Assembly (NCBI GenBank): GCA_036394575.1
Contig: DASWEY010000022.1
Location: 4,902-68,901, forward strand
Direction: 5' to 3'
Length of the DNA stretch: 64,000 nt
DNA from: UKL13-2 sp036394575
Lineage (GTDB): Bacteria > Pseudomonadota > Gammaproteobacteria > Burkholderiales > Usitatibacteraceae
Shown here: positions 1-10,274 of the stretch, piece by piece
Layout: each line of letters opens with the position of its first letter
Numbering within the stretch: the stretch's first letter is position 1
Notes under the pieces: model-generated
The model's input: the letters and a program-made list of their open reading frames with translations, nothing else
The model's database searches: none
Told to the model about the DNA's origin: nothing
Position numbers and translations under genes: made by a program

Positions 1-175
1 CGCGCACCTCGGCATCGAGCCCGGCATTGCGTACCGCCAGCTGCTGGTTCTTTTCCTTTTGCTGATCGACCAGCTGCGACATTTCCCACACGCGCAACCA
101 GCTGCCCTTGCCCAGCCACAGCGGATACTGGATGGCGATCAACAGGCCGATGAGCGCGTAGCTTAAGTATTTCAA
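1..175 (-). CDS. ftsB: Cell division protein FtsB (3' part outside window)
   Basis: The visible N-terminal 58 residues give a single membrane segment (YALIGLLIAIQYPLWLG) followed by a charged, Gln/Lys-rich stretch of coiled-coil type (SQLVDQQKEKNQQ). That is the layout of FtsB, the bitopic divisome protein that pairs with FtsL and FtsQ. It lies 31 bp downstream of eno on the same strand, the usual eno-ftsB order. The start is read as TTG at 175, with AGGA a few bases upstream. The ATG at 183 is out of frame and meets a stop after three codons. The rest of the gene runs off the left edge, so total length cannot be judged. Confidence 0.82.
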   Translation of the reverse strand, partial: MKYLSYALIGLLIAIQYPLWLGKGSWLRVWEMSQLVDQQKEKNQQLAVRNAGLDAEVR

Positions 176-206
176 TCTCGCATCCTGGCCGATGGAGACA
201 CGTGGC

Positions 207-1490
207 TCATTTCAGGTTGTAGAACGCCGCTTTGCCGGGATAGCTGGCGGCGTCGCCCAGTTCTTCCTCGATGCGCAGCAGCTGGTTGTACTTGGCCATG
301 CGGTCCGAGCGCGAGGCCGAGCCGGTCTTGATCTGCAGCGCATTGGTGGCCACCGCGATATCGGCGATGGTGGTGTCCTCGGTTTCGCCGGAGCGATGCG
401 AGATCACCGAGGTGTAGCCGGCGCGCTTGGCCATCTCGATGGCGGCGAAGGTTTCCGACAGCGTGCCGATCTGGTTGACCTTGATGAGGATCGAGTTGGC
501 CACGCCGCGCGCGATGCCTTCGCGCAGGATCTTGGTGTTGGTGACGAACAGGTCATCGCCGACCAGTTGCACTTTCTTGCCGAGTTTTTCGGTGAGGATC
601 GCCCAGCCGTCCCAGTCGTCCTCGGCCATGCCGTCCTCGATGGAGACGATCGGATATTTGTCGCACCAGGTAGCGAGGATGTCGGTGAATTGTGCCGAAC
701 TGAACGAAAGTTTCTCGGCCTCGAAACGATACTTGCCGTCCTTGCGGAATTCGCTGGCCGCGCAATCGAGGCCGATCATCACGTCCTGCCCCGGAATGTA
801 GCCGGCTTCTTCGATGGCTTTCAACACGTACTGAATCGCCGCCTCGTTGTTGGCGAGATTGGGAGCGAAGCCGCCTTCGTCGCCGACCGAGGTGCTCAGT
901 TTTTCCGCATGCAGGATTTTCTTCAGGGTGTGGAAAACCTCCACGCCGGCGCGCAGGGCATCCTTGAAGGTCGGCAGGCCGGCCGGGATGATCATGAACT
1001 CCTGGATGTCGAGCACATTGTCGGCATGCGCGCCGCCGTTGATGATGTTCATCATCGGCACCGGCATCTGCATCGGCGCCGCGCCACCGAGATAGCGGTA
1101 CAGCGAGAGCCCCGCTTCATCCGCCGAGGCCTTGGCGCAGGCCATCGACACCGCCAGGATGGCATTGGCGCCGAGGCGCGCTTTCGTTTCGGTGCCGTCG
1201 AGCTCGATCATGGTCTTGTCGATGAACGCCTGCTCGGAGGCATCGAGGCCGATGATCGCCTCGCAGATCTCGGTGTTGACGTGTTCCACCGCTTTGAGCA
1301 CACCCTTGCCGAGGTAGCGCGTCATGTCGCCGTCCCGCAGCTCGATGGCTTCGCGCGAGCCGGTCGAGGCGCCCGAAGGCACGGCGGCGCGGCCGATCAC
1401 GCCGGATTCCAGCAGGATGTCGGCTTCCACGGTGGGATTGCCGCGGGAATCGAGAATTTCGCGGGCGATTACATCAACAATGGCAGTCAT
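207..1490 (-). CDS. eno: Enolase
   Basis: Interconverts 2-phosphoglycerate and phosphoenolpyruvate in the cytoplasm. Length 427 aa matches bacterial enolases. Visible active-site elements: His155 in GGAH, the acid loop GDEGGF near 203-208, Mg ligands Asp242 (GLD), Glu285 (SIEDG) and Asp312 (GDD), Lys337 inside the family signature LIKVNQIGTLSET, and SHRSGET at 364-370. It sits between pyrG (98 bp upstream) and ftsB (31 bp downstream), all on the minus strand. kdsA, often the neighbour here, is missing. The start ATG follows a G-rich stretch but no strong Shine-Dalgarno sequence. With PckG and PpsA in the same window it can serve glycolysis and gluconeogenesis. Confidence 0.98.
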   Translation of the reverse strand: MTAIVDVIAREILDSRGNPTVEADILLESGVIGRAAVPSGASTGSREAIELRDGDMTRYLGKGVLKAVEHVNTEICEAIIGLDASEQAFIDKTMIELDGTETKARLGANAILAVSMACAKASADEAGLSLYRYLGGAAPMQMPVPMMNIINGGAHADNVLDIQEFMIIPAGLPTFKDALRAGVEVFHTLKKILHAEKLSTSVGDEGGFAPNLANNEAAIQYVLKAIEEAGYIPGQDVMIGLDCAASEFRKDGKYRFEAEKLSFSSAQFTDILATWCDKYPIVSIEDGMAEDDWDGWAILTEKLGKKVQLVGDDLFVTNTKILREGIARGVANSILIKVNQIGTLSETFAAIEMAKRAGYTSVISHRSGETEDTTIADIAVATNALQIKTGSASRSDRMAKYNQLLRIEEELGDAASYPGKAAFYNLK

Positions 1491-1588
1491 TTAATTTCAG
1501 GCCCCGGATATGGTTGATTATTCTTGGTTGGCTGCTTGAATACCGCTTCAAGCCACCCGTGCCCGCGCGGCAAAGCCGTATAACGCAT

Positions 1589-3289
1589 TCACGCGCTCAC
1601 CTCTTTGCCGCCGACCACACGCAGGCCGGCTTCGCCGTGCACGCTGTTGTGCTGCCCGAGCGCGGCCTTGATGAACGAGATGAACAGCGGATGCCCGTCG
1701 CGCGGCGTGGAGGTGAACTCCGGGTGGAACTGGCAGCCGTAGAACCACGGGTGCGGATGCTTGGCCGGATCGAGTTCGACCATCTCGGTCAGCGCCTCGG
1801 AATCGGTGCGCGCCGACACCAGCAGGCCGGCGGCTTCGAGACGCGGCACATAGTGGTTGTTGACTTCATAGCGGTGGCGGTGGCGCTCGCTGACATGCTC
1901 GCTCTGGTAGATGCGATGCGCCAGGGTGCCGCGCTTGACCGTGCAAGGCTGCGCGCCGAGACGCATGGTACCGCCCAGATTGGAATTGGTATCGCGCTTT
2001 TCCACCTGGCCGTCGCGGTTCTGCCATTCCGTAATCAAGGCGATCACCGGGTGCGGCGTATCGGCGTTGAACTCGGTCGAGTTGGCATTGGCCAGGCCGA
2101 CCACATTGCGCGCGAATTCGATGGTGGCGATCTGCATGCCCAGGCAAATGCCCAGGTAGGGGATCTTGTTTTCGCGGGCATATTTCACCGCCGCGATCTT
2201 ACCCTCGGTGCCGCGCTTGCCGAAGCCGCCGGGAACGAGAATCGCGTCCATATTGGCCAACGCCCTGGCCACGCCTTCGGGGCCTTCGGCTTCGAGTTGC
2301 TCGGAATCCAGGTAATGAATGCGCACCTTGGTGCGGGTATGGATGCCGGCGTGGATCAGCGCTTCCGACAGCGATTTGTAGGAGTCGGCGAGATCGACGT
2401 ATTTGCCGACCATGGCAAGGTCGATCGCATGTTCAGGATGTTCGAGCGCATTGACGATGTTGTCCCACATGGTCAGATCGGCCGGGCGCGGCGTCAGGTT
2501 CAGCTTGCGGCAGGCGATTTCATCCAGGCCCTGCTTGTGCAGCATGGCCGGAATCTTGTAGATCGAGTCGGTGTCGTAGCAGGAGATCACCGCGCCCACC
2601 TGCACATTGGTGAACAGCGCGATCTTGCGGCGATCGTCTTCGGGCAGGGTGCGGTCGCTGCGACACATCACCACATCGGGCTGGATACCGATTTCGCGCA
2701 GTTCCTTGACGCTGTGCTGGGTCGGCTTGGTCTTGATCTCGCCGGCGGAGGGCAGATACGGCACCAGGGTCAGGTGGATATAGCAGGTGTTCTCGCGGCC
2801 GAGCTCGACGCCGACCTGGCGAATCGCCTCCAGAAACGGCAGGGACTCGATATCGCCGACGGTGCCGCCGATCTCGACGATGCCGACTTCGGCACCGACC
2901 GTTGCGGCATAGATGGAATTCTTGATCTCGTCGGTGATGTGCGGAATGACCTGCACGGTGCCGCCGAGGTAATCGCCGCGGCGCTCCTTGTTGATCACGC
3001 GCTCGTAGATCTGGCCGGTGGTGAAGTTGTTGGCCTTCTTCATCTTGGCCGTGACGAAGCGCTCGTAATGGCCCAGATCGAGGTCGGTCTCGGCGCCGTC
3101 TTCGGTTACAAACACCTCGCCATGCTGAAAAGGCGACATGGTGCCGGGATCCACGTTGATATACGGGTCCAGCTTGACCATCGAGACTTTGATGCCACGG
3201 GATTCGAGAATGGAGGCGAGGGACGCGGCCGCGATCCCCTTGCCCAGAGATGAAACGACACCGCCGGTAACGAAGATGTACTTGGTCAT
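1589..3289 (-). CDS. pyrG: CTP synthase
   Basis: Makes CTP from UTP, ATP and glutamine. The 566-aa protein has the N-terminal synthetase domain, opening with KYIFVTGG and the P-loop-like VSSLGKG, and a C-terminal class I glutaminase domain with VPGGFG, the nucleophile Cys near residue 380 (LGICLGMQ) and the His/Glu pair in FHPEF. The frame is open upstream to 3328, but family alignment and a GGGGG stretch about 8 bases upstream support ATG at 3289. It is divergent from mtnA (132 bp between starts). The first gene of a pyrG-eno-ftsB row. Confidence 0.97.
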   Translation of the reverse strand: MTKYIFVTGGVVSSLGKGIAAASLASILESRGIKVSMVKLDPYINVDPGTMSPFQHGEVFVTEDGAETDLDLGHYERFVTAKMKKANNFTTGQIYERVINKERRGDYLGGTVQVIPHITDEIKNSIYAATVGAEVGIVEIGGTVGDIESLPFLEAIRQVGVELGRENTCYIHLTLVPYLPSAGEIKTKPTQHSVKELREIGIQPDVVMCRSDRTLPEDDRRKIALFTNVQVGAVISCYDTDSIYKIPAMLHKQGLDEIACRKLNLTPRPADLTMWDNIVNALEHPEHAIDLAMVGKYVDLADSYKSLSEALIHAGIHTRTKVRIHYLDSEQLEAEGPEGVARALANMDAILVPGGFGKRGTEGKIAAVKYARENKIPYLGICLGMQIATIEFARNVVGLANANSTEFNADTPHPVIALITEWQNRDGQVEKRDTNSNLGGTMRLGAQPCTVKRGTLAHRIYQSEHVSERHRHRYEVNNHYVPRLEAAGLLVSARTDSEALTEMVELDPAKHPHPWFYGCQFHPEFTSTPRDGHPLFISFIKAALGQHNSVHGEAGLRVVGGKEVSA

Positions 3290-3421
3290 GAGGGTTACCC
3301 CCAGCAGGAAATTGAGATTATAGCGCAACCGGTTCCGGGACTCCAGCCGTAATCACGGCAGCTGCGGCATTGACGTCGTACCAAAACCACCGCAATCGCT
3401 TGAATGCATTAACATTGCGCC

Positions 3422-4513
3422 ATGAAAGTTCACGGCAAAGCACGCAGCAGCATCCGCGCCAGCGAAACGGCGCGCAGCTTTTCGATCATCGACCAGACCT
3501 TGCTGCCGTTCGTGGTCGAAGACCACGAAATCGACACGTTGACGCAGGCCGCCGAGGCGATCCGCAGCATGCGCGTGCGCGGCGCCCCGCTGATCGGCGT
3601 GACCGCGGCCTACGGCATTGCCCTGGCAATGCGCGACGACCCTGCGGACACGGCGCTGGAACATGCCTGCCAGCTGTTGCAGGCGACGCGACCCACGGCC
3701 GTGAATCTTGCCTGGGCGATCGCGCGCATGCGCAGCCTGCTCCAGCCGCTGGCCGCGACGGCACGCGCCGCGGCCGCCTGGCAGGAAGCCGGGCGCATCG
3801 CGGCCGAAGACGTCGCCGCCAATCGCGCCATCGGCGAACATGGCCTGACATTGATTCGCGGGCTGCATCAGCAAAAGCAGCGCCCCATCAATATCCTGAC
3901 CCACTGCAATGCCGGCTGGATCGCCACCGTCGACTGGGGTACCGCCCTCGCACCGATCTATTTGGCGCACGACAGCGGCATCCCGGTGCATGTCTGGGTG
4001 GATGAAACCCGGCCGCGCAATCAGGGCCTGCTGACCGCCTGGGAACTGCGCGAACACGGCGTGCCGCATACCTATATCGTCGATAACGCCGGCGGGCATT
4101 TCATGCAGCATGGCCAGGTGGACATGGTGCTGGTCGGCGCCGACCGCGTCTCGCGCCGCGGCGATGTCGCCAACAAGATCGGCACTTATCTGAAGGCGCT
4201 GGCGGCGCACGATAACGGCATTCCGTTCTATGCTGCCTTGCCGACCTCGACCATCGACTGGCAATGGCACGGCGACATGGACAAAATTGAAATCGAGGAG
4301 CGCAATGGGGCTGAAATTCGCCATCTTCGCGGGCTCTCGGCGCATGACGGCCTGACGCGCGATTTTCTGTTGCTCGACGAAAACAGCGCTGTCGCCAACC
4401 CCGCCTTCGATGTCACCCCGGCGCGACTCATCAGCGGCATCATCACCGAACACGGCATCGCCGCCCCGGCGCAGCTGGAATCGCTGCACAAAGAAAAGGT
4501 TATGGTCCCATGA
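3422..4513 (+). CDS. mtnA: S-methyl-5-thioribose-1-phosphate isomerase
   Basis: Isomerises 5-methylthioribose-1-phosphate to 5-methylthioribulose-1-phosphate in salvage of methylthioadenosine. 363 aa, normal for MtnA. The two catalytic residues of the family are visible: Cys162 (HCNAGW) and Asp241 (VGADRV), along with the substrate motif RGAPLIG near 53-59 and GDVANKIGTY. It belongs to the eIF2B-like superfamily, but these motifs single out MtnA. Its stop overlaps the start of the aldolase gene by 4 bp (ATGA), so the two are translationally coupled. No mtnB, mtnC or mtnD is nearby, which matters for which branch of the pathway operates. Confidence 0.95.
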   Translation: MKVHGKARSSIRASETARSFSIIDQTLLPFVVEDHEIDTLTQAAEAIRSMRVRGAPLIGVTAAYGIALAMRDDPADTALEHACQLLQATRPTAVNLAWAIARMRSLLQPLAATARAAAAWQEAGRIAAEDVAANRAIGEHGLTLIRGLHQQKQRPINILTHCNAGWIATVDWGTALAPIYLAHDSGIPVHVWVDETRPRNQGLLTAWELREHGVPHTYIVDNAGGHFMQHGQVDMVLVGADRVSRRGDVANKIGTYLKALAAHDNGIPFYAALPTSTIDWQWHGDMDKIEIEERNGAEIRHLRGLSAHDGLTRDFLLLDENSAVANPAFDVTPARLISGIITEHGIAAPAQLESLHKEKVMVP

Positions 4514-5190
4514 GTTTTCTCGACGTCAACCATCGCCCGGATCTGGCGCGGCGCCGCGAGGTCATCGCCACCGCGATAAAAATGAACGCGCTCGGCATCA
4601 ACCAGGGCAAGTCCGGTAATGTCAGCGTCCGCGTCGACGGCGGCTTCCTGATCACCCCGACCGGCGTTCCGTATGAGGAAACGAAGCCCGAGCAGATCGT
4701 GGCGATGCGCATGGACGGCACATTCGACGGCGATACCCTGCCCTCCTCGGAATGGCGTTTCCATCGCGATATCTATGTCTCGCGCGAGGAAGTGTCCGCG
4801 ATCGTGCATACCCATTCCGCCTTCGCCACCACCATCGCCTGCCTGGCGCAGGATATTCCGGCGTTCCACTACATGATCGCGATTGCCGGCGGCAAGGACA
4901 TTCGCTGCGCCCCCTATGCCACCTTCGGCACCCAGCAGCTGTCCGATCATGCGCTGGCGGCGCTGCAAGGGCGCCACGCCTGCCTGCTGGCGCAACACGG
5001 CATGATCGCCCTGGGACCGTCCCTGCCCAGGGCGCTGGCGATGGCCGTCGAGGTCGAAAGCCTGGCGCGCATGTACTGGCAGACCCTGCAGATCGGCAAG
5101 CCGGCATTGCTAGCGGACAGCGAAATGGCGACGGTGCTGGATAAATTTGAAACCTACGGCCAGCAGGCGCTTAAACCGCCATTAGCGTAA
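4510..5190 (+). CDS. ald2: Class II aldolase, probable 5-methylthioribulose-1-phosphate aldolase (Ald2/FucA-like)
   Basis: 226-aa zinc-dependent class II aldolase. Every key residue of E. coli L-fuculose-1-phosphate aldolase is present, shifted by eight positions: Glu81, His100, His102, Tyr121 and His163. NQGKSGNVSVR, ITPTGVPYE and CAPYATFGT are also FucA-like. The alternative is MtnB dehydratase, which shares the fold and often follows mtnA. The close FucA resemblance instead favours an Ald2 enzyme that splits methylthioribulose-1-phosphate into DHAP and methylthioacetaldehyde (the DHAP shunt known from Rhodospirillum rubrum). Substrate assignment is inference from the 4-bp overlap with mtnA; the aldolase fold and active site are seen directly. 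Confidence 0.75.
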   Translation: MSFLDVNHRPDLARRREVIATAIKMNALGINQGKSGNVSVRVDGGFLITPTGVPYEETKPEQIVAMRMDGTFDGDTLPSSEWRFHRDIYVSREEVSAIVHTHSAFATTIACLAQDIPAFHYMIAIAGGKDIRCAPYATFGTQQLSDHALAALQGRHACLLAQHGMIALGPSLPRALAMAVEVESLARMYWQTLQIGKPALLADSEMATVLDKFETYGQQALKPPLA

Positions 5191-5343
5191 TCCGCCGGAT
5201 TCGCGGCAATCCCCATTATGGGATAATGACAGGTTAGTGACAGCAGCAAAATCGATACCAGATTTGCGGTGCCGCTGGGGCGTCATTCCCGCAGCGCGAT
5301 TCCGCAAACACGCTTCCGCCCTCAAGAATTTCGGAGAAACGCC

Positions 5344-7173
<1,830 letters not shown>

Positions 7174-7200
7174 GTGCATGCGTGTCGGCAGCAGCCGCAA

Positions 7201-7230
7201 TAAAAAACGGGAGCCGCGGCTCCCGTTTTT
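7201..7230. terminator. Bidirectional rho-independent terminator between pckG and the DUF3617 gene
   Basis: A perfect 20-bp palindrome (arm ACGGGAGCCG) at 7207-7226 is flanked by six A on the left and a run of T on the right. It can therefore stop transcription of the convergent genes from both sides. Confidence 0.93.
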
Positions 7231-7246
7231 CATTGGCATGTACGGT

Positions 7247-7684
7247 TTATTTTTTATCGCAGGTATCCGCGATCTTTTTGCCGTCGATATGCATTTTCAT
7301 GGTGCCCTGCGCCGTCTTCATCGTGTTGTCCATGGTGTAGGCGTCCTTGCCGTTGTGGGTAATGGTGCCTTCGCCGGTAGTGCCGTCGACGCACTTCATT
7401 TTCCAGGACACCTTGTTGCCATCGACCTTCATATCGGTCTGCTCACATTTCTGGTCGCGCGGGCTCTTTTCGCGGTCAGTCCATTTGCGCTCGCCCGGCT
7501 TCACGCAATGCGTCGTAGTGCGCCCGCCGCCCATCATCGCCGCCATCTCGGGGGGCATGCCAGGCATCTCCATTTTCATTTTCATTTCCCACAATCCTGC
7601 CGGCATCTCTTTGTTGTCGGCTTGCGCGACCAAGGGCGGCAACGCGGTTGCGGCAAGGGCAAATAGCAAAACGGTGGCTTTCAT
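7247..7684 (-). CDS. Periplasmic DUF3617 family protein
   Basis: 145-aa exported protein of unknown function. Residues 1-22 form a signal peptide (MKATVLLFALAATALPPLVAQA) with an Ala-X-Ala cleavage site. The mature part is rich in Met and Lys (LWEMKMKMEMPGMP), has two conserved-looking Cys pairs (HCVKPGE, KCEQ, KCVDG, TCDKK) and reads as a DUF3617 domain. The start at 7684 is supported by a strong AGGGAGGA; the frame stays open upstream but gives an implausible N-terminus. The gene is single, divergent from the terC riboswitch unit, and shares its terminator with pckG. Function unknown. Confidence 0.85.
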   Translation of the reverse strand: MKATVLLFALAATALPPLVAQADNKEMPAGLWEMKMKMEMPGMPPEMAAMMGGGRTTTHCVKPGERKWTDREKSPRDQKCEQTDMKVDGNKVSWKMKCVDGTTGEGTITHNGKDAYTMDNTMKTAQGTMKMHIDGKKIADTCDKK

Positions 7685-7828
7685 GGATTTCCTCCCTTTG
7701 TGATGGTGAACCATCGTAACGCCGGCGGTGGAAAAACGTAAACCCCGCAATCGGGTGAAGCCCGGCCTGCAGCGCTGACCCATTCGCGGACCCGTTTTGC
7801 AGGCACGTGGTAATATGCCTCACCACTC

Positions 7829-7991
7829 CAAGGGGAGTAGCTTTAACTGCGACAGTCGTCATCACGGGTTCGCCCCGGCGTCGCAGGCGCAAGATCCATA
7901 TGCGTTAGCGAGACCTTGACCCGCAGGTAAAGGTCCCCTTGTGCTCCCACCATGACCACAAACGCCTTCACCTCCGGGATGAGGGCTTTTT
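7829..7991 (+). promoter_or_regulatory. Mn(II)-sensing yybP-ykoY riboswitch with terminator platform, upstream of terC
   Basis: The leader contains the hallmark AAGGGGAGUAGC (7830-7841) and GAGACCUUGACC (7910-7921). The closing helix P1 pairs AAGGGG (7830-7835) with CCCCUU (7935-7940). This is the yybP-ykoY aptamer, which binds Mn(II) and commonly controls TerC/Alx-type membrane proteins, as here. Downstream, GCCUUCA (7964-7970) pairs with UGAGGGC (7980-7986), followed by five U, an intrinsic terminator that ends 12 bases before the terC start. A metal-on switch is the expected logic; the antiterminator pairing was not worked out. Confidence 0.9.
7964..7991 (+). terminator. Riboswitch-controlled terminator before terC
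   Basis: Stem GCCTTCA/TGAGGGC (7 bp, one G-U pair), a 9-base loop and TTTTT. It lies between the aptamer and the terC ribosome binding site and so acts as an expression platform, not a gene end. Confidence 0.82.
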
Positions 7992-8008
7992 AACCATGGG
8001 AGATGCCA

Positions 8009-8899
8009 ATGGAGTTCTTTTCATCGCAATTTTTTTCCGCGTTGTTTGCCATCGTCGTCATCGATCTGGTGCTGGCCGGCGACAATGCGATCGTCATCGG
8101 TCTGGCTGCGCGCAGCCTGCCTCCGCATTTGCAGAAAAAAGCGGTGTTCTGGGGCGCCATCGGCGCCGTGGTGGTGCGTGCCATACTTACCGCCGGCGTG
8201 GTGTGGCTGCTCAAGATTCCGGGCTTCCTGCTGGTCGGCGGTCTGGCCCTGATCTGGATCGCCTGGCAGCTGGTGTCGGATCGCGGCGACGACGGCCATG
8301 CCGATATCGGCGCCGCCGTCACCCTTCGTCAGGCTCTGCAGACCATCATCATCGCCGACACCGTGATGGGCGTGGACAATGTGCTGGCGGTCGCCGGCGC
8401 GGCGCACGGCAGCTTTCTGCTGGTGGTGATCGGTCTGTTGATCAGCATCCCGATCGTGATGCTGGGCAGCACCCTGATCCTGAAGGCGGTGGAGCGCTTC
8501 CCGGTCATCATCGTGTTCGGCGCCGCCGTACTGGGCTGGACGGCAGGCAAGATGATCAGTGCCGAACCGATGCTGGCGACTTTCTTCGCCGAGCATCATG
8601 GCTGGCGGCTGGCGCTGTATGCGTTCTGCATCGGCATCATCGTCGTGCTTCCTCTGCTGCACAGATTGCGCGGCTGGCTATCGGCCCAATGGGTGTCGCT
8701 CGGTTTCCTGATGCTGTGGCTGGCGGTATTCGACCATCTTGAGGAGTACACCAGCCGCAAATACTTCCCGGCGGGCGATGCACCGATTGCGCTCGACCTG
8801 ATCGACCTGGCGATGTGGCTGGGCTGGATTCCCATTGTCATCGTGCTGAACGGCGCGCTGGCAGCGCCGTCGACCAAAGCCGCCAAACGCCCGTCCTGA
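8009..8899 (+). CDS. TerC/Alx-family integral membrane protein (probable metal exporter)
   Basis: About 296-aa polytopic membrane protein of the TerC family. The two family motifs with paired acidic residues are present: VIDLVLAGDNAIVIG near the N-terminus and ADTVMGVDNVLAVAG in the middle, each inside a predicted membrane helix; seven or so hydrophobic segments can be drawn. Proteins of this family under yybP-ykoY control export Mn(II) (Alx, MntP-like roles), so Mn homeostasis is the likely job. The ATG at 8003 is only one base from the GGGAG, while ATG 8009 has six bases of spacing and is preferred. Followed by a strong terminator. Confidence 0.92.
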   Translation: MEFFSSQFFSALFAIVVIDLVLAGDNAIVIGLAARSLPPHLQKKAVFWGAIGAVVVRAILTAGVVWLLKIPGFLLVGGLALIWIAWQLVSDRGDDGHADIGAAVTLRQALQTIIIADTVMGVDNVLAVAGAAHGSFLLVVIGLLISIPIVMLGSTLILKAVERFPVIIVFGAAVLGWTAGKMISAEPMLATFFAEHHGWRLALYAFCIGIIVVLPLLHRLRGWLSAQWVSLGFLMLWLAVFDHLEEYTSRKYFPAGDAPIALDLIDLAMWLGWIPIVIVLNGALAAPSTKAAKRPS

Positions 8900-8904
8900 A
8901 AATG

Positions 8905-8938
8905 AAACGCCGCCGTCCGGTCCCGGACGGCGGCGTTT
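8905..8938. terminator. Terminator between convergent terC and ilvA
   Basis: A 15-bp GC-rich stem (arms AAACGCCGCCGTCCG and CGGACGGCGGCGTTT) with a short loop and terminal A/T tracts on both sides. It serves both convergent genes. Confidence 0.9.
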
Positions 8939-8955
8939 ATTTGCAGCGCTTGCGA

Positions 8956-10167
8956 TCAGGCGTCGTTGTGATGCACGCGCGCCTTGAAGCCGACCTCGCT
9001 GAGCTTTTGCACGATTTCCTCGACGTGCGCGTAATTGCGCGTCTTCAGCACGAACTCCACTTCGGCAGTCTGCACCGGCAGATTGGTGAAGGCACGCTGA
9101 TGATGCACCTCCTCGATATTGGCATTGGCATCCGCGATCACGCTGGTGATGCGCGCCAGCGCGCCGGGCAGATCGCGCAGCTCAACCTTGACGCGCGCCA
9201 GACGGCCGGAACGCACCATGCCGCGCTGGATGATTTCGGCCAGCATCAGGGGGTCGATATTTCCGCCGCTCAACACCAGGCCGACATGCCTGCCGGCGAA
9301 GCGCTCGCGGTGCCGCATCAGCGCCGCCAGCGACACCGCGCCGGCGCCCTCGACCACGGTCTTTTCGATTTCCAGCAGCATCACGATCGCTTCCTCGATA
9401 TCGCCCTCGTCCACCAGCACGATGTCCGACACCAGCTGTTCGACGACGGCCCGGGTCAGCTTGCCGGGTTCGCGCACGGCAATGCCCTCGGCAATCGTGG
9501 ATGGCCCGAACGTGGCCGTGGTGCCCTTGATGGCCGCATACATGGACGGGAAGCGCGCGGTTTCCACGCCGACGATATCGATGCCCGGCTTGATCGCCTT
9601 CGCCGCCGTGGCCATGCCGCTGATCAGGCCGCCGCCGCCGACGGCAATGCACAGCGTGTCCAGTTGCGGCTGTGCGGCCAGCATTTCCAGGGCGATGGTG
9701 CCCTGGCCGGCGATGACGGTTTCATCGTCGTAGGGATGCACAAAACTGAGCCCGCGTCTTGCGGCCAGCTCAAAGGCATGCACCTTGGCTTCGTCGAAAT
9801 TCTCGCCGAACAGCACCACCTCGGCGCCGTGGCGCTGGGTCATGTCCACCTTCACATTGGGGGTGAAGCGCGGCATCACGATCACGCTGGGGATACCCAG
9901 ACGGCTGGCGTGATGCGCCACCCCCTGGGCATGATTGCCGGCGCTGGCGGCGATCACGCCGTTTTTCTTCTGCGCATCGCTCAGGGACTGCAACTTGTTG
10001 AGTGCGCCGCGCTCCTTGAAACTGGCGGTGAACTGGTGGTTCTCGAACTTCAGGTAGATCTGCGCCCCGGTAATTTCCGACAGGGTGCGCGAGTGCAGGC
10101 AGGGCGTATCGACGATATGGCCGCTGAGGACCCTTGCAGCGGCATTGATGTCGGCGAGGCTGATCAT
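8956..10167 (-). CDS. ilvA: Threonine ammonia-lyase with C-terminal ACT domain
   Basis: PLP enzyme that deaminates L-threonine to 2-oxobutanoate for isoleucine synthesis or threonine breakdown. 403 aa: catalytic domain 1-320 with the PLP lysine Lys51 (ASFKERGA) and the phosphate-binding glycine loop GGGG at 177-180, then one ACT domain from about 328 (LRDLPGALARITSVI). This is the shorter, single-ACT form, not the two-ACT 500-aa form of E. coli IlvA. Whether it is biosynthetic or catabolic cannot be told from sequence. Shine-Dalgarno is weak. Convergent with terC, downstream of dadA on the same strand. Confidence 0.93.
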   Translation of the reverse strand: MISLADINAAARVLSGHIVDTPCLHSRTLSEITGAQIYLKFENHQFTASFKERGALNKLQSLSDAQKKNGVIAASAGNHAQGVAHHASRLGIPSVIVMPRFTPNVKVDMTQRHGAEVVLFGENFDEAKVHAFELAARRGLSFVHPYDDETVIAGQGTIALEMLAAQPQLDTLCIAVGGGGLISGMATAAKAIKPGIDIVGVETARFPSMYAAIKGTTATFGPSTIAEGIAVREPGKLTRAVVEQLVSDIVLVDEGDIEEAIVMLLEIEKTVVEGAGAVSLAALMRHRERFAGRHVGLVLSGGNIDPLMLAEIIQRGMVRSGRLARVKVELRDLPGALARITSVIADANANIEEVHHQRAFTNLPVQTAEVEFVLKTRNYAHVEEIVQKLSEVGFKARVHHNDA

Positions 10168-10196
10168 GAGCTTGGCTTTTTATGGTGAAGGCGAGT

Positions 10197-10224
10197 CCTG
10201 CCGGTCGCGGCAGCGGCCGGCAGG
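10197..10224 (-). other. Hairpin between dadA and ilvA
   Basis: CCTGCCGG at 10197-10204 pairs with CCGGCAGG at 10217-10224 around a 12-base loop. It lies 50 bp past the dadA stop. There is no T-tract, so it may be a weak terminator, an RNA processing site or chance in GC-rich DNA. Confidence 0.4.
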
Positions 10225-10274
10225 GTGGCGCAAAGGAGGACTGCTCTCAAACTGCGCTTATTCTGCTTATTCTC

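Noticed and set aside
192..3253. Long plus-strand open frames (441 and 579 codons) opposite eno and pyrG
   Set aside because: They lie antisense to unmistakable genes, are His/Arg/Gly/Asp-rich, show no family motif and reflect the high-GC third positions of the real genes.
4510..5190. Reading the aldolase as MtnB (methylthioribulose-1-phosphate dehydratase)
   Set aside because: Possible by neighbourhood, but the complete FucA set of active-site residues and FucA-specific blocks point to an aldolase; left as the stated alternative.
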